From positions 20,830,192-20,894,191 of the forward strand of contig OY754338.1 in NCBI GenBank assembly GCA_963573305.1: DNA of 64,000 bases, written 5' to 3'. This DNA comes from Pyrrhosoma nymphula. Taxonomy: Eukaryota > Arthropoda > Insecta > Odonata > Coenagrionidae. Of this stretch, positions 47,738-60,660 are shown one piece after another (positions within the stretch are counted from its first letter, which is position 1; every line of letters starts with the position of its first letter). The notes beneath the pieces are model-generated. The model was not told where the DNA came from. It made no database searches and worked only from the letters and a program-made list of their open reading frames with translations. The position numbers were made by a program, and so were the translations under genes.

Positions 47738-47892
47738 TTGCCACCACGGAGTTTACCCAGCAGGCCCCAGAGGGCAGATCAGTCCAAAACCCTGTCACGG
47801 ACAGTCCTTGCACTTACGGGCTGTGTCTGAACACCATCAAAGGGAGAGAGCATAGGGAAAATGAACAGGAAGATGAAAATTGTGAAAATTAG
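47738..47892 (+). CDS. Speculative second exon of the model starting at 47381
   Basis: The frame in phase with the upstream ATG reads ATTEFTQQAPEGRSVQ and later CTYGLCLNTIKGREHRENEQ, then stops at 47890. An in-frame stop sits a few codons upstream of the acceptor, so the frame is open only after the proposed splice site. The other two plus frames are also open here (47612-47830 and 47628-47855), which weakens the case. Function unknown. Confidence 0.18.
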
Positions 47893-47899
47893 TTATATG

Positions 47900-49630
47900 A
47901 AAATGGAGTCTTTTATTGTGTCACTGTTTTCATCGCAGTCATTATTGGTACGAGGCAAGATGGAATTTTCGTTCCTGTTCGAATTGTAATTTCTCGGTAG
48001 TGAATCTCTCTGAGTTCGGTAATGACTTTCCACTCCACTTCTACAAATATAGAATGGTGAGTTTAAATAGAATTCTACGTGTAGTTCCGCAACTCGTTTG
48101 ATATGGAATTTTCAAGTATTCTAAGTTTATCGAGCGGCGCAATGGATCGTGACAACTTTATCTAATCATTCTCTCGAACGACCAACTCATAAGGGGACAT
48201 AAAATAAAAAAAAATATTTTCATTTTCGATAGGAAATTTACATAGAAACATATCTCAATTCTCCATATTCTCATACTCCAGTTTCTGTAGTAGAGCCCGC
48301 ATAGTTAAAAAGGGATCTTTAAATTAAAAATTAAGTTTTTAGCATGGATATTCTCAGTACAGCTATAATATGTTTAAGAAGAAAAGTTACTTATCATGAA
48401 TGAGGATTTACTTAACTGATTTTAAACAGCAGAGTAATAAAACTGTAATTGAAATTTTCCTGGAACAATATTTCCGTGGTCGATTAGATTTCCGGGTCAA
48501 TACGCAGACTACAATGATAACCACAAGGTATTTTTGAATCCTCTCCGCGAAATATCATAAAAACCTTGATCCATTTTACGGCTATATAAAGGCTAGTTGA
48601 ATTTAGGGCGTTAAAAGCAAATTCGGGACAATCCTTAACTGTGGACCTTTATAAGGAAGACGGGGTAACATCTTCTCCTTTTAGTTGACGCCACTTGACA
48701 GCGTTTTAATTTGAAAAGTTCAACACCACTCCTGGCGCAGACGTTTTCAGACGTGCGTCGCCATTTCCTAAAACAATTAACATGAAATGTTTTAATACGG
48801 CCAAGGAAACATCGAGGAAGTTAAGAATATTCTAAAGTCCTTTTGCAAATGTTCTCTTCCTGGACACGCTAAGGAGTCCAGAGATTAGCATTTAAAATTA
48901 ATACTCGTTGCATGAGTGCTGTGTTGCCGCGCATTTTCATGTAGGACGTCTTGGATTAAGACATGAGGAAGTTGACACGGGAACCCATTCGGTGTCCTCT
49001 CCTACAATTAACTGAGTGAATTTCCGACCCTAATTAAAACGCCACCTTCCTGCTAAAGATCCCAATTCTTCCGCTCTCAACTCCGAGTGAAACTACAGCT
49101 TTGTAAGGCACCAACTCCTAGCAATAAATCCAATAAAATGCTGAAAATGAACTACTCTTTTCCGTCCTATGGTATTTAAAATTTGCTTTCTGAGCAAATA
49201 AAAAAAAATAGGACATAGAAGTGTACTTATTTAAGGTGGCTAGAAAGTCACCTAGGTAATATAATGGATAATGAAAGATAAATGAGCAAGACAATCCTAG
49301 ATACAGTACTCAGGGTACAGGGCATAATATAAGTGCCCATTGTCAACCCTTAAGAAGCTAGATAATTAGTCGTAGAACAAAAGTGAAAATATATAAAACA
49401 CATAGTGGACTAATGGCTACTTATGGTGGTGGAATATGGATAGTTGAACACATTCAAATACGAATCGAGAAGCCTTGCGAAAATTTGAAATAAAAATCAA
49501 ATTTCGTGTTTCAAAACCTCACTTCAAGAAAACAATGCCATAAAAATAAGATACGACCAGAAAATAAATGAAAACGTAAAGCATGACGTAATCGTAACGA
49601 TATGAATAATTAAGCATGAAATCACAACGT
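47900..49630. other. AT-rich noncoding stretch, nothing recognised
   Basis: A 61-codon frame at 47916-48101 has no motif. No repeat termini were seen. Confidence 0.45.
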
Positions 49631-49713
49631 TATTAAATATTTATCAAAGTCCATGGTTGAATTAGGCGAATGCAAAAGTACATTCTTAGGAACAGGTGTG
49701 TAAAAGCAGAAAG

Positions 49714-49854
49714 GGGAGTCGACCAAGAAGGCAATGGATGAGGGAAATATTTTATGATATAAGATGAATAAGTGATAGAGGACACGTAGTTATGGCAAAG
49801 GTCAGGAGACTTTGGAGGGAATCGGTATTGGAAGCCGAGGAGAAAACGATTTAA
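49714..49854 (+). pseudogene. LINE C-terminal relic
   Basis: The reading GSRPRRQWMREIFYDIR, a stop, then ISDRGHVVMAKVRRLWRESV matches the C-terminus of arthropod LINE proteins: a basic GRPRxxWxxDI strip followed by a xxMAxxRxxWR helix. One in-frame stop interrupts it. Only this tail is present, consistent with very old or rearranged 5'-truncated retrotransposon DNA next to the mariner copy. Confidence 0.6.
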
Positions 49855-49954
49855 AATTGTCTATTCTGGCAATAATATGAAATTTAAATAGGAAAAGGAC
49901 ACAGGCAAGGAAAATAATATTTGCATATTCAGTTGTGAAAGAGGCAAAGGGTTT

Positions 49955-50670
49955 TCACTCCAAATTTTGATCACCTTCAAAGTAATCCCCATTGACTGTA
50001 ACACATTTATCTAATCGTTTCTTCCATTGTTCAAAACAGTTTTTTAATTCGCTTATTTTTATGTTGTTTATGCCTTCCAGCGATTTTTGTTTCACCTCTT
50101 CTACAGTCCCAAAACGTTTTCCTTTCATGCCCCTTTTGAGTCTAGGATATAAAAAGAAGTCACAGGGGGCAAAGTCCGGTGAATAGGGGGAGTGAACAAT
50201 TGGCGTCATGCCGTTTTTGGTCAAAAGCTGCTTCACAGACAGCGCGGTGTGGGCAGGTGCGTGGTCGTGGTATAAGAACCAATCACCTGTGCGCCAAAGA
50301 TCCACCCTTTTCTTCCGGATGTTCTCCCTAAACCTCCTAAAAACCTCTTGGTAGAATTGCTGGTTGACCGTCTGGCCCGGAGGAACAAATTCCGCGTACA
50401 CAACACCTCTGCAATTGAAGAAACAAATGAGCATTTTCTGGATGTTGCAACATTGTCGTCCGTTCTTGAAGTTGACGGGCGCCCAAAACAAGGTTGGTCT
50501 TCAATCGATATCTCTCCATTCTTGAAACGCGAAAACCAGTCGTAGACACGTGTTTTACTTAGAGCACAATCTCCGTAAGCTGTTTTAAGCATCACAAGAG
50601 TTTCTGCGGGAGATTTCCCCAACATAAAACAAAACTTCACAGCGGCGCGTTGCTCCTGGCAGTCAGCCAT
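49955..50670 (-). pseudogene. Internally deleted mariner transposase
   Basis: The 5' part starts with an ATG at 50670 and gives MADCQEQRAAVKFCF, VYDWFSRFKNGEISIEDQ and GRPSTSRTDDNV, the N-terminal helix-turn-helix region and linker of mariner transposases. Near 50450 it jumps, with a frameshift, to the C-terminal part, which runs open to 49955: FFNCRGVVYAEFVPPG, YHDHAPAHTALSVKQLL, YSPDFAPCDFFLYPRLK and a tail. Two catalytic Asp residues (HDHAPAH and APCD) are present; the first Asp block and about 140 residues around it are missing compared with the usual length of about 345. The protein is therefore inactive. Terminal inverted repeats and the TA duplication could not be assigned by eye. Confidence 0.9.
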
Positions 50671-51090
50671 TACACGTTTTCCTTACAACAGAAAGAGTTG
50701 GTTTACTGAAAAAAATCCCACAGACGAACGGACGCACTCAGAGCGACCAGACTTCTCACACTGACTCAGGAAAAGTCATTTCTTAGAACCCTCTAATAGA
50801 GAACCCGATTTCTCACTCCGCCGCCCCCCCACCGCGCTATTCCCGTTACTTTTGGGTCCCCCCTCGTAGTATGGCAGGGTAGATTGAACACAGATAATTT
50901 GAATCGAAGGACAGGAACTAGGATGTTCAAGCAAGGAATTGGAGCATAATACCCTGTCACGGTTATGCGAATCTCGCGGGTCTAAGTTCGTGTTGGGAAC
51001 GAGCTTCGATATGCGTTGACATGGAATTAGAAGGCTGGGAGTTCACGGCCCTTAATGAACACAGTGGTCAGAGCAGCTAAAATCCAATTA
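50671..51090. other. Flank of the mariner copy, nothing further recognised
   Basis: This includes the presumed 5' untranslated part of the mariner element and a C-run near 50823-50830. The right terminus of the element should lie within 50690-50850. Confidence 0.3.
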
Positions 51091-51094
51091 CCTA

Positions 51095-51165
51095 AACGGA
51101 AGTCGACTCGGGTTCCGGATAGTGGTGGTAAATGAAATTTCTAGTCGCTGAGCTATTTGAACACA
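51095..51165 (-). repeat. Possible tRNA-SINE head
   Basis: On the minus strand AAATAGCTCAGCGACTAG (complement of 51141-51158), an A-box-like string, is followed about 45 bases later by a B-box-like GAGTCGACTTCC (complement of 51098-51109). The spacing suits a tRNA-derived promoter, but both boxes are diverged. Confidence 0.35.
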
Positions 51166-51169
51166 TGTT

Positions 51170-53590
51170 GGTTGAGAGCGGGTCGCAGGTATTGAGTTAA
51201 ATGGGAAGAGGGGACAGTGAAAGCATCGGTGCAGATTGGCGTTGGTTGATGGGTGGAATAGTGAAGACTGCGTTAAGAGCTGGCCTTGGGGGTATGGATC
51301 AATAAATAACCGTAATGTTGTCATAAAAGCTCAAGTTAAAGAGTATAATATTGGCAAGTTTTTAAAACCTGCAAAGAATTTATGGGATCATAACATTTAA
51401 ATACGAGATAGTGAAATCAAATATTGAAAAATAGGTTATTTCAATAGGGCGCAATATTTTACGCTCGCAGGGCGCGAAGATCAGTACAGTTTTACTGTTA
51501 GATATCCCTCGTGCAGATTCGTCATCTCTTGAAAAATACCTTGCAAATTTTGAAAAATCAAGCTGATTTTTATTTATTATTTAAATATGGCTAAGGCTTA
51601 AAATACGCTCATGCCTCAGCATTTTTCCTGGGCAAGATAATAAGTTATAACTCCAATTGTACGGAATTGTAGGAGGAAATTAGTGTACTATTACTGCCCA
51701 ACTTTTCAAGGAAAAAAATATTTAAATACGGTATAAAATGTAAATTTGATTTTTTTAGAGGAAAATATGAATGATAAAATAGCATTGAATTAAACTGGAT
51801 CTTAAGCCAGTAGGATAACTGTTGAACCAGAAACTCCTAATTTTACCCCGTTAACTCATGACTTTATTTTGTTATGCCGGTTTTCTCAAAGCTTGTCCGC
51901 TGCCACTCTTAAGAAATGAGGAAAAAGAGGAGTCTTTTTCCCATCCTTCCAAAATTTATGCCCAGGCGAATATTTCACGTGCATGTTCTCATTCCCGCGA
52001 TGCGGTAACTGCGGCAAACAGCAACGAGGAACGACCTCGGCTTCACCTTTCGAATTGCATCGCTCCCAAGGATTTATTCAGCGACGACCTAGCAGCAGCA
52101 GTAAGGGCACACGCGCATAGGATGCAGCACTAATGGCATTAATATTGCAAACCACTCAAGTTGACTGCCACCGATAACACGTTTTGTACGAAACTTTGAA
52201 GTCTATACTAACCCCCAAAATGTTGATTAGTGGCTCTTTGCCAGTAGTACAGCGTTAATGAGTGCATTAGGTGAGAATAAATAAGTTCAGTTTCAATATT
52301 CCGAAACGCCCATATTTATTTTATCACCTTCAACGTGCCTGTCCTTAAATTCAACATTTTTATATAGGTACATCTTTGTCCGAAGTTTTATTATCAACTT
52401 CAAATTTCCTAAACCATTGGACAATTTAATTCCTGATAAATAGACCAGCAAGTGGCATGTGCTGGAATGCTAATTAAATTTGTGATAAAAACGAGGATGT
52501 AAAAATTAATTGTTATAAATACGCACCACCAACATTATTTTGTAATGCATTATTAGAATAATAAATGCCTAAACTAGGATGGAAGTTTATCTAGATCTAG
52601 TATCTAGAAACCTTTTGATTCATATCGTCCAACTGTAAGCAACATTCCAAAATAGTAACAGATATAAATCACATTATATTTGAAAAATGCTGACAAATTC
52701 TCTTAGGTATTGTGTATGTTTAACCGTTAATTATATCATAGTCATTTTAGTAATGACTCTTCAAGCCCAATTTTACTAAATTAGCAGAAAACGAGATATC
52801 ATTTCGCAACATTAAAAAAATGAGTTTCATTTATGGGAAAATTTAATCACGCACCTAAGTCAGCAGAGGTAAACAATCTCAAATGAAAAAATTACTTTTT
52901 TCACATAAGGATCGTTATATTACCGCAACTTATACAGGATTTTAACGGAATTTAAAAGTTGTAAATATGTAAACTAAAAAGGAAGAAGTATTCAGAAGAA
53001 CGATTTTAGTGTAGTTTAAAGAGTAGTCGAAATCTTCAATTGCTTTTAATTCCACATGTAGCTTTTCCATGGCTTATACATGCCACAGTAAAATTTCATT
53101 TTGAATAAATTTAGATGCATTTAAAAAATAGTATTTATCACGCCTTTTAAAATTATATGCCCAAAAATGCGCCTATTTGGAGAGAAATATTTCTGGAATA
53201 TTTCTGTGCCGGCCTGTCCCTTTACCCTGCGTAAAAACGTATACCCTTACCCAAACCAAATTTGACGATATTTAAAAGATGTTTTTTGTTGGTAGGACCA
53301 AAGTTATACAATCTATTACCCCAAACATACATTAATTCTAAGTCTGTGAAAATGTTTTCGAAAAATGTACATTCTTGGCTTCTCACCAAAGAGAGTGTAG
53401 AGGAAATATTGTTGTGAATATTTTTTAAAATATTTTTGTAAACGTGTTATAAATATTGTTGTAAATATTGTTGTTAATTTGTTATAATTAACTCCATAAG
53501 TCTTAGTTAGTAGCTTCTTAAGGTATGCACTCACATTGTTAAGTAATTGTATAGGCCTCACTACATGAGCTATATGTATTTTTTAAGTGT
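51170..53590. other. AT-rich stretch, nothing recognised
   Basis: The 91-codon plus-strand frame 51858-52133 shows no domain or splice borders. Short AAATATTGTTGT-type tandem similarity occurs near 53404-53474. Confidence 0.4.
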
Positions 53591-53596
53591 AAGCAT

Positions 53597-53649
53597 AACC
53601 TGTTATTATTTGATGGTAGCCTTAAAACAGGTTCTCCTTCAAGGCTACC
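53597..53649. other. Interleaved palindromes with pseudoknot topology
   Basis: AACCTGTT (53597-53604) pairs with AACAGGTT (53626-53633), and GGTAGCCTT (53615-53623) pairs with AAGGCTACC (53641-53649). Both stems are perfect and they interleave in A-B-A'-B' order, with loops of 10, 2 and 7 bases. As RNA this would be an H-type pseudoknot. No gene is seen nearby. Confidence 0.5.
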
Positions 53650-53659
53650 TAAATTTACT

Positions 53660-55760
53660 CAAAATTTACTATTAAAATGTATTTTGTGTATGGAGTAATA
53701 ATAGTTATAATAGAAGTTCTTAAATGCGATTATAAAAAGCTCTAGAGATCCATTTACATTGTTCGGCTGGAATTAGCGTAAAAATTGCGAAATAATAACT
53801 TTTTGGGAGCAGTTGCAGCTATGCAGTCCTTTATAGCCTAATAACGAAGTTAGGTACCGCTGGTCTTAATAGGTCTTTATGGTCCATTCAACGACCATTA
53901 GACTATTACATAGTGGAAAACTCGAGAACCAGCTAATTTAACCGTATATTTTCCTAGAACGTTTCAAATTGGTATCAATATTCCTTTTCGTTTTATATAA
54001 CTATTCACCTATTGACATCATTTACTCCGGGCTGAGAATATTAGGTATATGTGGTTTTGTTACTGCATTTAGTGATCGTTCTACGTCATTAGCATCATTC
54101 ACACATTATAAGTGCACATATATCGTACATAGCCGTAGCTCAGATGTTATGTGTTTATAACTGTAATTCTTGAATTTCAAAGTGTGCGCTACAAAAGGAA
54201 AAAGAAGCCCAGGAGCAGAGTAAATGAAATCGTACAGTACAATATCTAACTAAAATGGTTGTGGTGCACAAAGGATATTAAGCCCAATAAATAAGCTGGC
54301 TATCCTAATTTCACTATTCTAAATAATGATACTCCTCAGATTTACATGACCAGAGTCGTTTAACACAACTGTGGCCATGGAAAATGAGCGAAATTAGAAC
54401 AGAAGACTTTTGTTGAATCGTTTTCATTAATTCGCGCTACCAACGATAAGACCCGTGGTCAGAAAAGAATATAATGGAACCATTCGCAATTCCTGGCTGC
54501 GCTATGATTAGAGGAGGTCTGGAGTTAAAATCGAGAATACAAAGTAATTATGAAACGATTAAATAAGTAATAGGTACTGCTGGGATATGGATTTTAAATA
54601 TTTCGCAGTGTTTATATAAAATATTTATTTCACTATTCACGATGTATCAGTTGTTACTCCATAATTTCCATAATTTTTAATTTTTAGGAGAGAAGATATT
54701 TGGGAAAAAGCTGACGAAAGAAGGGAGGACTGACGCACGTGAAGATACCTTTATAAATTCAGGTGAAAATTTTGGGTTGCATTAATGCATCCATGTATGT
54801 AGTTGAATAAAGCAAATACAAAGCCACGAGTCTGTCCTTCAGTAAAAAAATTATGAGTGCAAAAAAAGTGCACTGAAGCAAAAAATAAGGGGGCAAGAAC
54901 AAAAAATTATTTTGGTACGTTTATTATCAAATATAGACTTAGTGATTAGCTATGTAGTTCGTGTATATTTCTATCCTTACTATTAAATGGTGATCTATAG
55001 ATAAGGATCGATTTTCATGGGTCATTTTTACCATCCTACTACTACCCTCAAGCAAACATCCAAGCAGTTTTTTTCGAAGAGCTGTATTACTTATGAATAA
55101 TTTATATTTTTCATTACAAAATAATAAGAAAATGTGAAACGAGACATTAGTGAGGCCAAATACCAGCAAGACGGAAGCCCACAAAAATTGGAAGAATTGC
55201 ATCACTATTAGAGTTGCAAGAATTGCATCATACGCCAGACGTCACGTTACGACAAACTAATGCTAGAATTGGTTCTGACCTTGATAGTCCCATCCCAACG
55301 AATGACTTTACTTTCCTCGAGTGCAATCTAAACGCGAACAATAATTCGTCTAGTATAAACCGGCTCAAGTTCTGAGCATGTACATTTGCATGTTCAATGG
55401 CCGCATGCACGTGTTAGAAATGATGGTAATCTCTGATTTCAGCTTTTCAAGAGGTGCTTTTATTAGCGCGAAGGTACATGTCCACACGTGAACATCTCAA
55501 CACTGAGTGTGTCGTAGTGACATCGCTTTTACATACAGAAAAGGTGGTGACTTCGTATCTTCTTTTGACGGCACCACTTTAGGCACCACCTCCAGTTCAC
55601 GCCGCTAGACCTGGTCATCTTGGCCACCATTTGACGATGAAGGCGAAGGGATTCTCAATCTAACACACGCAATTCCATTGCAGTGAAATATGAAATTATA
55701 AGCCATTTCCCGGAGAGACTCTCAATTTCAACCATGAACACGATTTTCCGACGGGAGAGC
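53660..55760. other. AT-rich stretch, nothing recognised
   Basis: A 13-base direct duplication (AAGAATTGCATCA) lies near 55192-55230. Frames 53969-54160, 54939-55205 and 55228-55410 have no motifs. Confidence 0.4.
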
Positions 55761-55989
55761 ATAAAGTGAATTGGCTTGTTCATTACTCGCTTATAATGGA
55801 GCAGCGTTTAGAATGCAGGGGGCGAATCATCCGACGAGGACAGAGAAGCCGAAGTGTAAACAGAATTCTTGGAGGCAATAAGGTCAAGAAGGTGGGGAAT
55901 ACTGAAGGGTTTAGCACTTCAACACTATCGGAGGAGATGCAAATTAGTGAATTTCCTTGTAAGACTTTGACTAATTCCATTCGAGATAC

Positions 55990-56040
55990 ATTTAAACGAG
56001 GCGTACCCCAAGGTTGTGACTTGGGCCCCTTCCAGTTTCC
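55990..56040 (+). pseudogene. Possible reverse-transcriptase motif fragment
   Basis: Within the open frame 55766-56215 the peptide KRGVPQGCDLGPF occurs at about 55994-56032. It matches the RGVPQGSxLGPxLF motif (palm region, motif B) of non-LTR reverse transcriptases. No FADD-type motif follows in any nearby frame, so either only a scrap remains or the match is chance. Confidence 0.3.
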
Positions 56041-56850
56041 AACTAGGACCTCTCTCGCCTGGTTGACCCACAACGCTGACGGGAGTGCGTTTGACGTCTT
56101 CATGGAACCCCTGCACTGGAAAAAGGTCCACACTCACCACTTCAGACAAACGCACCTGTGCAGTGGCATTTTGCATCCGAGATATCGCTATTTCCCCTTT
56201 AGCAACCGTCCATAAACAGTCCGACGCAGACATCTTTCCGCTCGAGCGCGACGCCTTCGGTACCCATCCGAGAAATCGTCCTGTGAGAGCCCATCTCCTC
56301 CTTTCCCAGTCTCCTTCCATGATCTCCGCGGCAGTTCCGAGGAGGATGGCGGAGAAGAGCAGGACCAACCCAGCGCCGAGATCACTCCCCACTTTGAGAA
56401 GCGGGCGGAAATTGCGCGGTTTGAATGTAGGTGGAAGCCCCTCCCGGGGAGGAAATGGAAACAAAGGAGATGCAATAGAAGTGTGGGTGGTCGCTCTGGG
56501 AACGGAGTGTGGCTCAAAGAGAGCAAGGGAGATCGGGGAAGTGGGAGGGAGGAGGAATTCCAACGCTTCGGGAAGTAAAGAGGTCCTAACCCTACCTCAC
56601 GCGATTGCAAGGATAGGGTCGGGAGAATGTACCAGTTTTTTTCTCGCAACCCGAGCGAAACTTTCGATTCCCGCATCCCCAGATTTTTATTCGTATATCC
56701 TCTCCATTCCATCGAAGGAGTAGAGAAGAATATCTTTGTAGATTTCCATGCCTCGTCGGCAACATCATCAGTTTCTTCTGGGAGTATTTCGCGTCTTGGT
56801 GTTCTCGTTCTTCAACTGGACAGCAATTGCCAAAGCAGTCCACCTAGACA
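56040..56850. other. GC-rich island with long frames on both strands
   Basis: Frames of 212 codons on each strand (56085-56723 plus, 55925-56563 minus) overlap almost fully, together with two more minus frames. The minus 212-codon frame has a hydrophobic segment (LGAGLVLLFSAILLGTAAEI) that could be a signal or membrane helix, but no nearby start Met or matching splice pattern was found. It may be a promoter or first-exon region; I do not call a gene. Confidence 0.3.
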
Positions 56851-56899
56851 CTTGAGCCTTTTCTTATGCTTTGATATTATATTTATTGGACAATCCTTC

Positions 56900-59800
56900 T
56901 CCAGAAAATAGTAAAAGATGTTCGACGTACAGGTATTAAACGAAAGAAGGACAGCCATTTTTTTTTAGTTTTCCAGCTTATAGTTAAATTTTATAAACAA
57001 GTTTTACGTCAGACATTAATATTTCATTTTCTTCCAAGAGAATGAAAAAAGATACACTCTTAGTTTGAATCAGAAAACAGAATTTATTTTGTTCCCGTGT
57101 GAAAAGGTACTTTATTGTTTAAATAATCTAAGTTCAAAAAAGTTAATATTTTATGATAGATTATTAGATAAATCTATCAAAGCCTAGAGCCATCATGCTT
57201 TTGGAGGGGATTGTTGTATTTGACCGCCATTCTAGAATACAGTAAATTGTGTATAGAGTCGATGACTAAGGCTAGAAGTAGATAAGGGGAAAAGGGTGGA
57301 TATCGGTTTAACTTGCCCACTGAAAATTGCAACATTTCGAATTGGATAAATAATTTCACCAGGATTAATGATACCGGACATTGAATATATTTAGTGTTTG
57401 GTAAATTGCTCAAAACCGCTAAGTACATTTTTATTTTAAAGGATAAATTTTACACTTGAGTAATGAGATCTCGGGTGGAAAACCTACAATAACTGTAGCC
57501 GAATGTAAAATGCACATTTAAGTAGCATAACTATGCTAGTCAGCAGGTCATACATAATTCAGCAAAGTAATTCTACTCGTGTTTTCAAATTCCTCCCCAT
57601 TGTCTCTTTTTCGGTGTAGTTATGAAAATAAACGTGCCCAATACATACCCTATATTAATGTCATTATTTTATGAATGCTCAACTAACAACTCAATTTATG
57701 CAAAGTGATAATCTTGGCCTCATGGTGTTAGCGAAAAATTTTCCTAGGTCGTTGAAATTCAGAAAGCATTTTAAATATCAGCGCTAATTTTATGAGTACT
57801 GTTTACTCTCAAATTTCCTTTTATTCAGATTTTCCGTTAATGGCATTTATTTTAATGAAGATAATGTAAATGCGCATGATGATGCTTAAATAAAAATTCT
57901 CCACACATAAGCGTAATAGCAAACAAAAATCCCCGTCAATTAGGCGTTCCAGTAATTCGATGTATCATTAATTCCAGGGTTCATTTGTATTTAATTGTGA
58001 AACTCTACATCCCCCTTAATCTGCGGAGGTAGGCTTCTAATTATCGTCCCCCCAGACCAGTGTGCGAGCCGTCTGGGCTCTTCGAGGGCTGTTTCCACTA
58101 CCCAACTGCTATCTTCCAAGCCAGAGATTTGAGTTGCGTTATATGAGCTGCGCAACCGAGTTTGAATTGGCGATATGTAGTCGACTCGAGTCTGTATCGA
58201 TATTTTTATTCAATTATTTGATAACCATCACGTCGTATGTTTCTTGACCTTCAAGAGCGTACCAATTATTTTTGTTCTGATATTTCATTGGACTAGAAAC
58301 TTTAATCATTCAATAAATCTATTGGCACAACTTGAGTGTTTACTAAATATTAGGAAGGTAAGTTTAGAAGGGTGAACACGGACTATATCCAGCTACATAT
58401 ATGTTTGAAGGACTTAGCATTGAATACAGATATAATTGCAGTAGAAACCTACAATAATGACATGCTTTGGTCAAGGAAGCATTAATTAAAGAATGAGGAG
58501 AAAATTAATGAGAGGGACATATCAAAGGTTTTAATTTTTTAATTTTGAATACCTACTTGATGTCCATTGATTTGATTAAAAACTGTATTGATAATTTAGT
58601 TCCAATAATATTAATAATTGAATCTGGATCCCTTCCAGTGCTAAAAGAGTTACATTTCATTGCTAATCCTTGCCTTACCCAAAAATATATCAGGCTTTTT
58701 CCGTTAAACTTCGACCGCTTTTAAAAACAGTGCCATGTGACTTTGGTCTCCCAACAGTTGCAGCGCTAGTATACACTATTTTTTTCCTAGGGGTTTTTAA
58801 GCACCCGCCAACAAAAAACAAGGAAGTAGACCCAGCGTAAGACATTGTAGAGGTAGAGAAACTTCGTAAATTTTGCGGGTAACTTAGTTATGCAAGATTT
58901 TCACGACTAATCTCTTCATTAAACGCACGTTTATCAGTCTTTATGAAAAGTATTGGAAAAACAGCCATAAACCCGTCGTCAAAAATTTTATTTTAAAGTT
59001 TGCTAGGACATCCGCGCAGAGCTCCTCGCATCGTGGGACAAGAGTTATCGAGTGAGAAAAATCTTGCGATATTTTGTTACACAAGACATAATCAAAACTC
59101 AACCTAATTCTAAAAAAAAACCTGTTGTGTTGGCATGTTGCACTTAATGGAAAAGAAATATGAACCGTTGGTTAAACCGAACAGATGAGAATAGACGGTT
59201 CAGAAATCCTTCACTGGTGAGACCAAATAAACAAATTAAATCAGAAACGAATAAGTATGGAGGAGTTTGGATGAGGGGAAAAACTTTGTCGCACACCAAG
59301 AAAGTGAAAATACAGACGGATATGCCACACGATCACACAATAAACACAGTGATTTAAACATAATTAACTGATACACAAATAGCTCGAAAGAACCAACACA
59401 TAAATATACCGAGGGAAAAATGCGTGATGCAGATGAAACAGAAGAGCAATAAGAGAATAAAGGAATTGGCAAAAGAAGAGAAAAGTGGAAGGATACCGCC
59501 AACTAACATATGATAAAGTGACTTTTGAGTCGATTCACAAGCGATAGAAGAAATAAGCAAGAAAATCATTGCGGAGAGAGCAAATAAAACTATAATGAAA
59601 CATTGAGCAGATTGGCAGAAAAATAAATGGCAATCTATCAGAAGAGCAGCCTACTAATAGCTAGTAACACAATTTCAGAAGTAATAAAGTATTTCATAAA
59701 AATATATGCACTGATCATAACATGGCAGTGAATCCGGGACGATCACAGACAGAAAAAAAGGTTGAAAGCCATGAAAATGTGCTAAAATTGAATAAATATG

Positions 59801-60480
59801 GAGATCTAATTAAGCGAGTGAACAAAAGGTATATGATGAAGTCCAACGAATGGCTCAAGAGAAATATACTTGATGAACACTTATCGAAATATAAGGGACA
59901 GACACATACTGATGCACAAGAACCTTCTAAAATTACAGTCGGAGAAACAATGAGTGTATAATGTACCAGAGAGCATCAAAGATAGAATAAATGTTGTTTA
60001 TTTCGAAAGTTGTCAGAATGATTTATTTTAAAGGATTGAAGCAGTTAGCTAAAAGAAGATGGAGCGAGGAGCTGCAGAAATGCAATATTTCAATGCATTT
60101 TGCTGCTGATGTCGATTTTGTTCCTTATATATTCTCGAAGGAATTAACACTAACAAAACCGAAGATTCTGCGGCTCCTCGCTTTGGTCAATGCTATTTCG
60201 TCGCCGTCAGACTACCACTTTCAAGCACCCACGCCCTGGGCTCAGCCGCAATGGACCCAAGATACCCACGTAGGCTGCCGAATGGCCTTATACACTCATT
60301 TATCCATCCCCGGTCGTAGTAAAGGCATTTGGAGTAAAAACAATAATAAGCATTCCGAAAACATTTAGGCTAAAAAAAATGGCAAGACAAGCTTTTGGGG
60401 AGAGAGGAGAAAATAAAATGCACCTGCTCCCTCTTATGCTTTAATTTCACTTTTCCTGCACCCCTGCCCACTTTATTGCT
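56900..60480. other. AT-rich stretch, no gene recognised
   Basis: The largest frame, 125 codons at 59991-60368 on the plus strand, has no recognisable domain and no flanking splice signals I trust. The plus strand is A-rich from 59100 to 59960. Confidence 0.4.
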
Positions 60481-60499
60481 TCAGTGACCGTGGGAGCCA

Positions 60500-60660
60500 A
60501 AGGATGGGGGTTAGGCATGAAGGGGGTGGGAAGGAAAGGGGAGTGTTTACCCATCCCCCTCCAGTCGTGAGGAATGTTGAATTAGGGGAAGTAAACATGG
60601 GGGGGGGGGTGACTAAGGACTACTCCTGCTGTATTTCCAGGAAGGCGGGGATAGAAAAGA
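60500..60660. other. G-rich tract
   Basis: A run of about ten G residues near 60600-60609 sits within a GGGGTGGG-rich stretch. The 103-codon frame 60504-60815 starts in it and shows no domain. Confidence 0.4.

Noticed and set aside
50690..50850. Terminal inverted repeats of the mariner copy
   Set aside because: Comparison with 49920-49955 by eye gave only weak, unconvincing matches.
55925..56723. 212-codon frames on both strands
   Set aside because: They overlap almost completely in a GC-rich island where stops are rare; neither shows a domain, a trustworthy start or a matching splice pattern.
59991..60368. 125-codon plus-strand frame
   Set aside because: No recognisable domain or splice signals; length is possible by chance in a 64-kb window.
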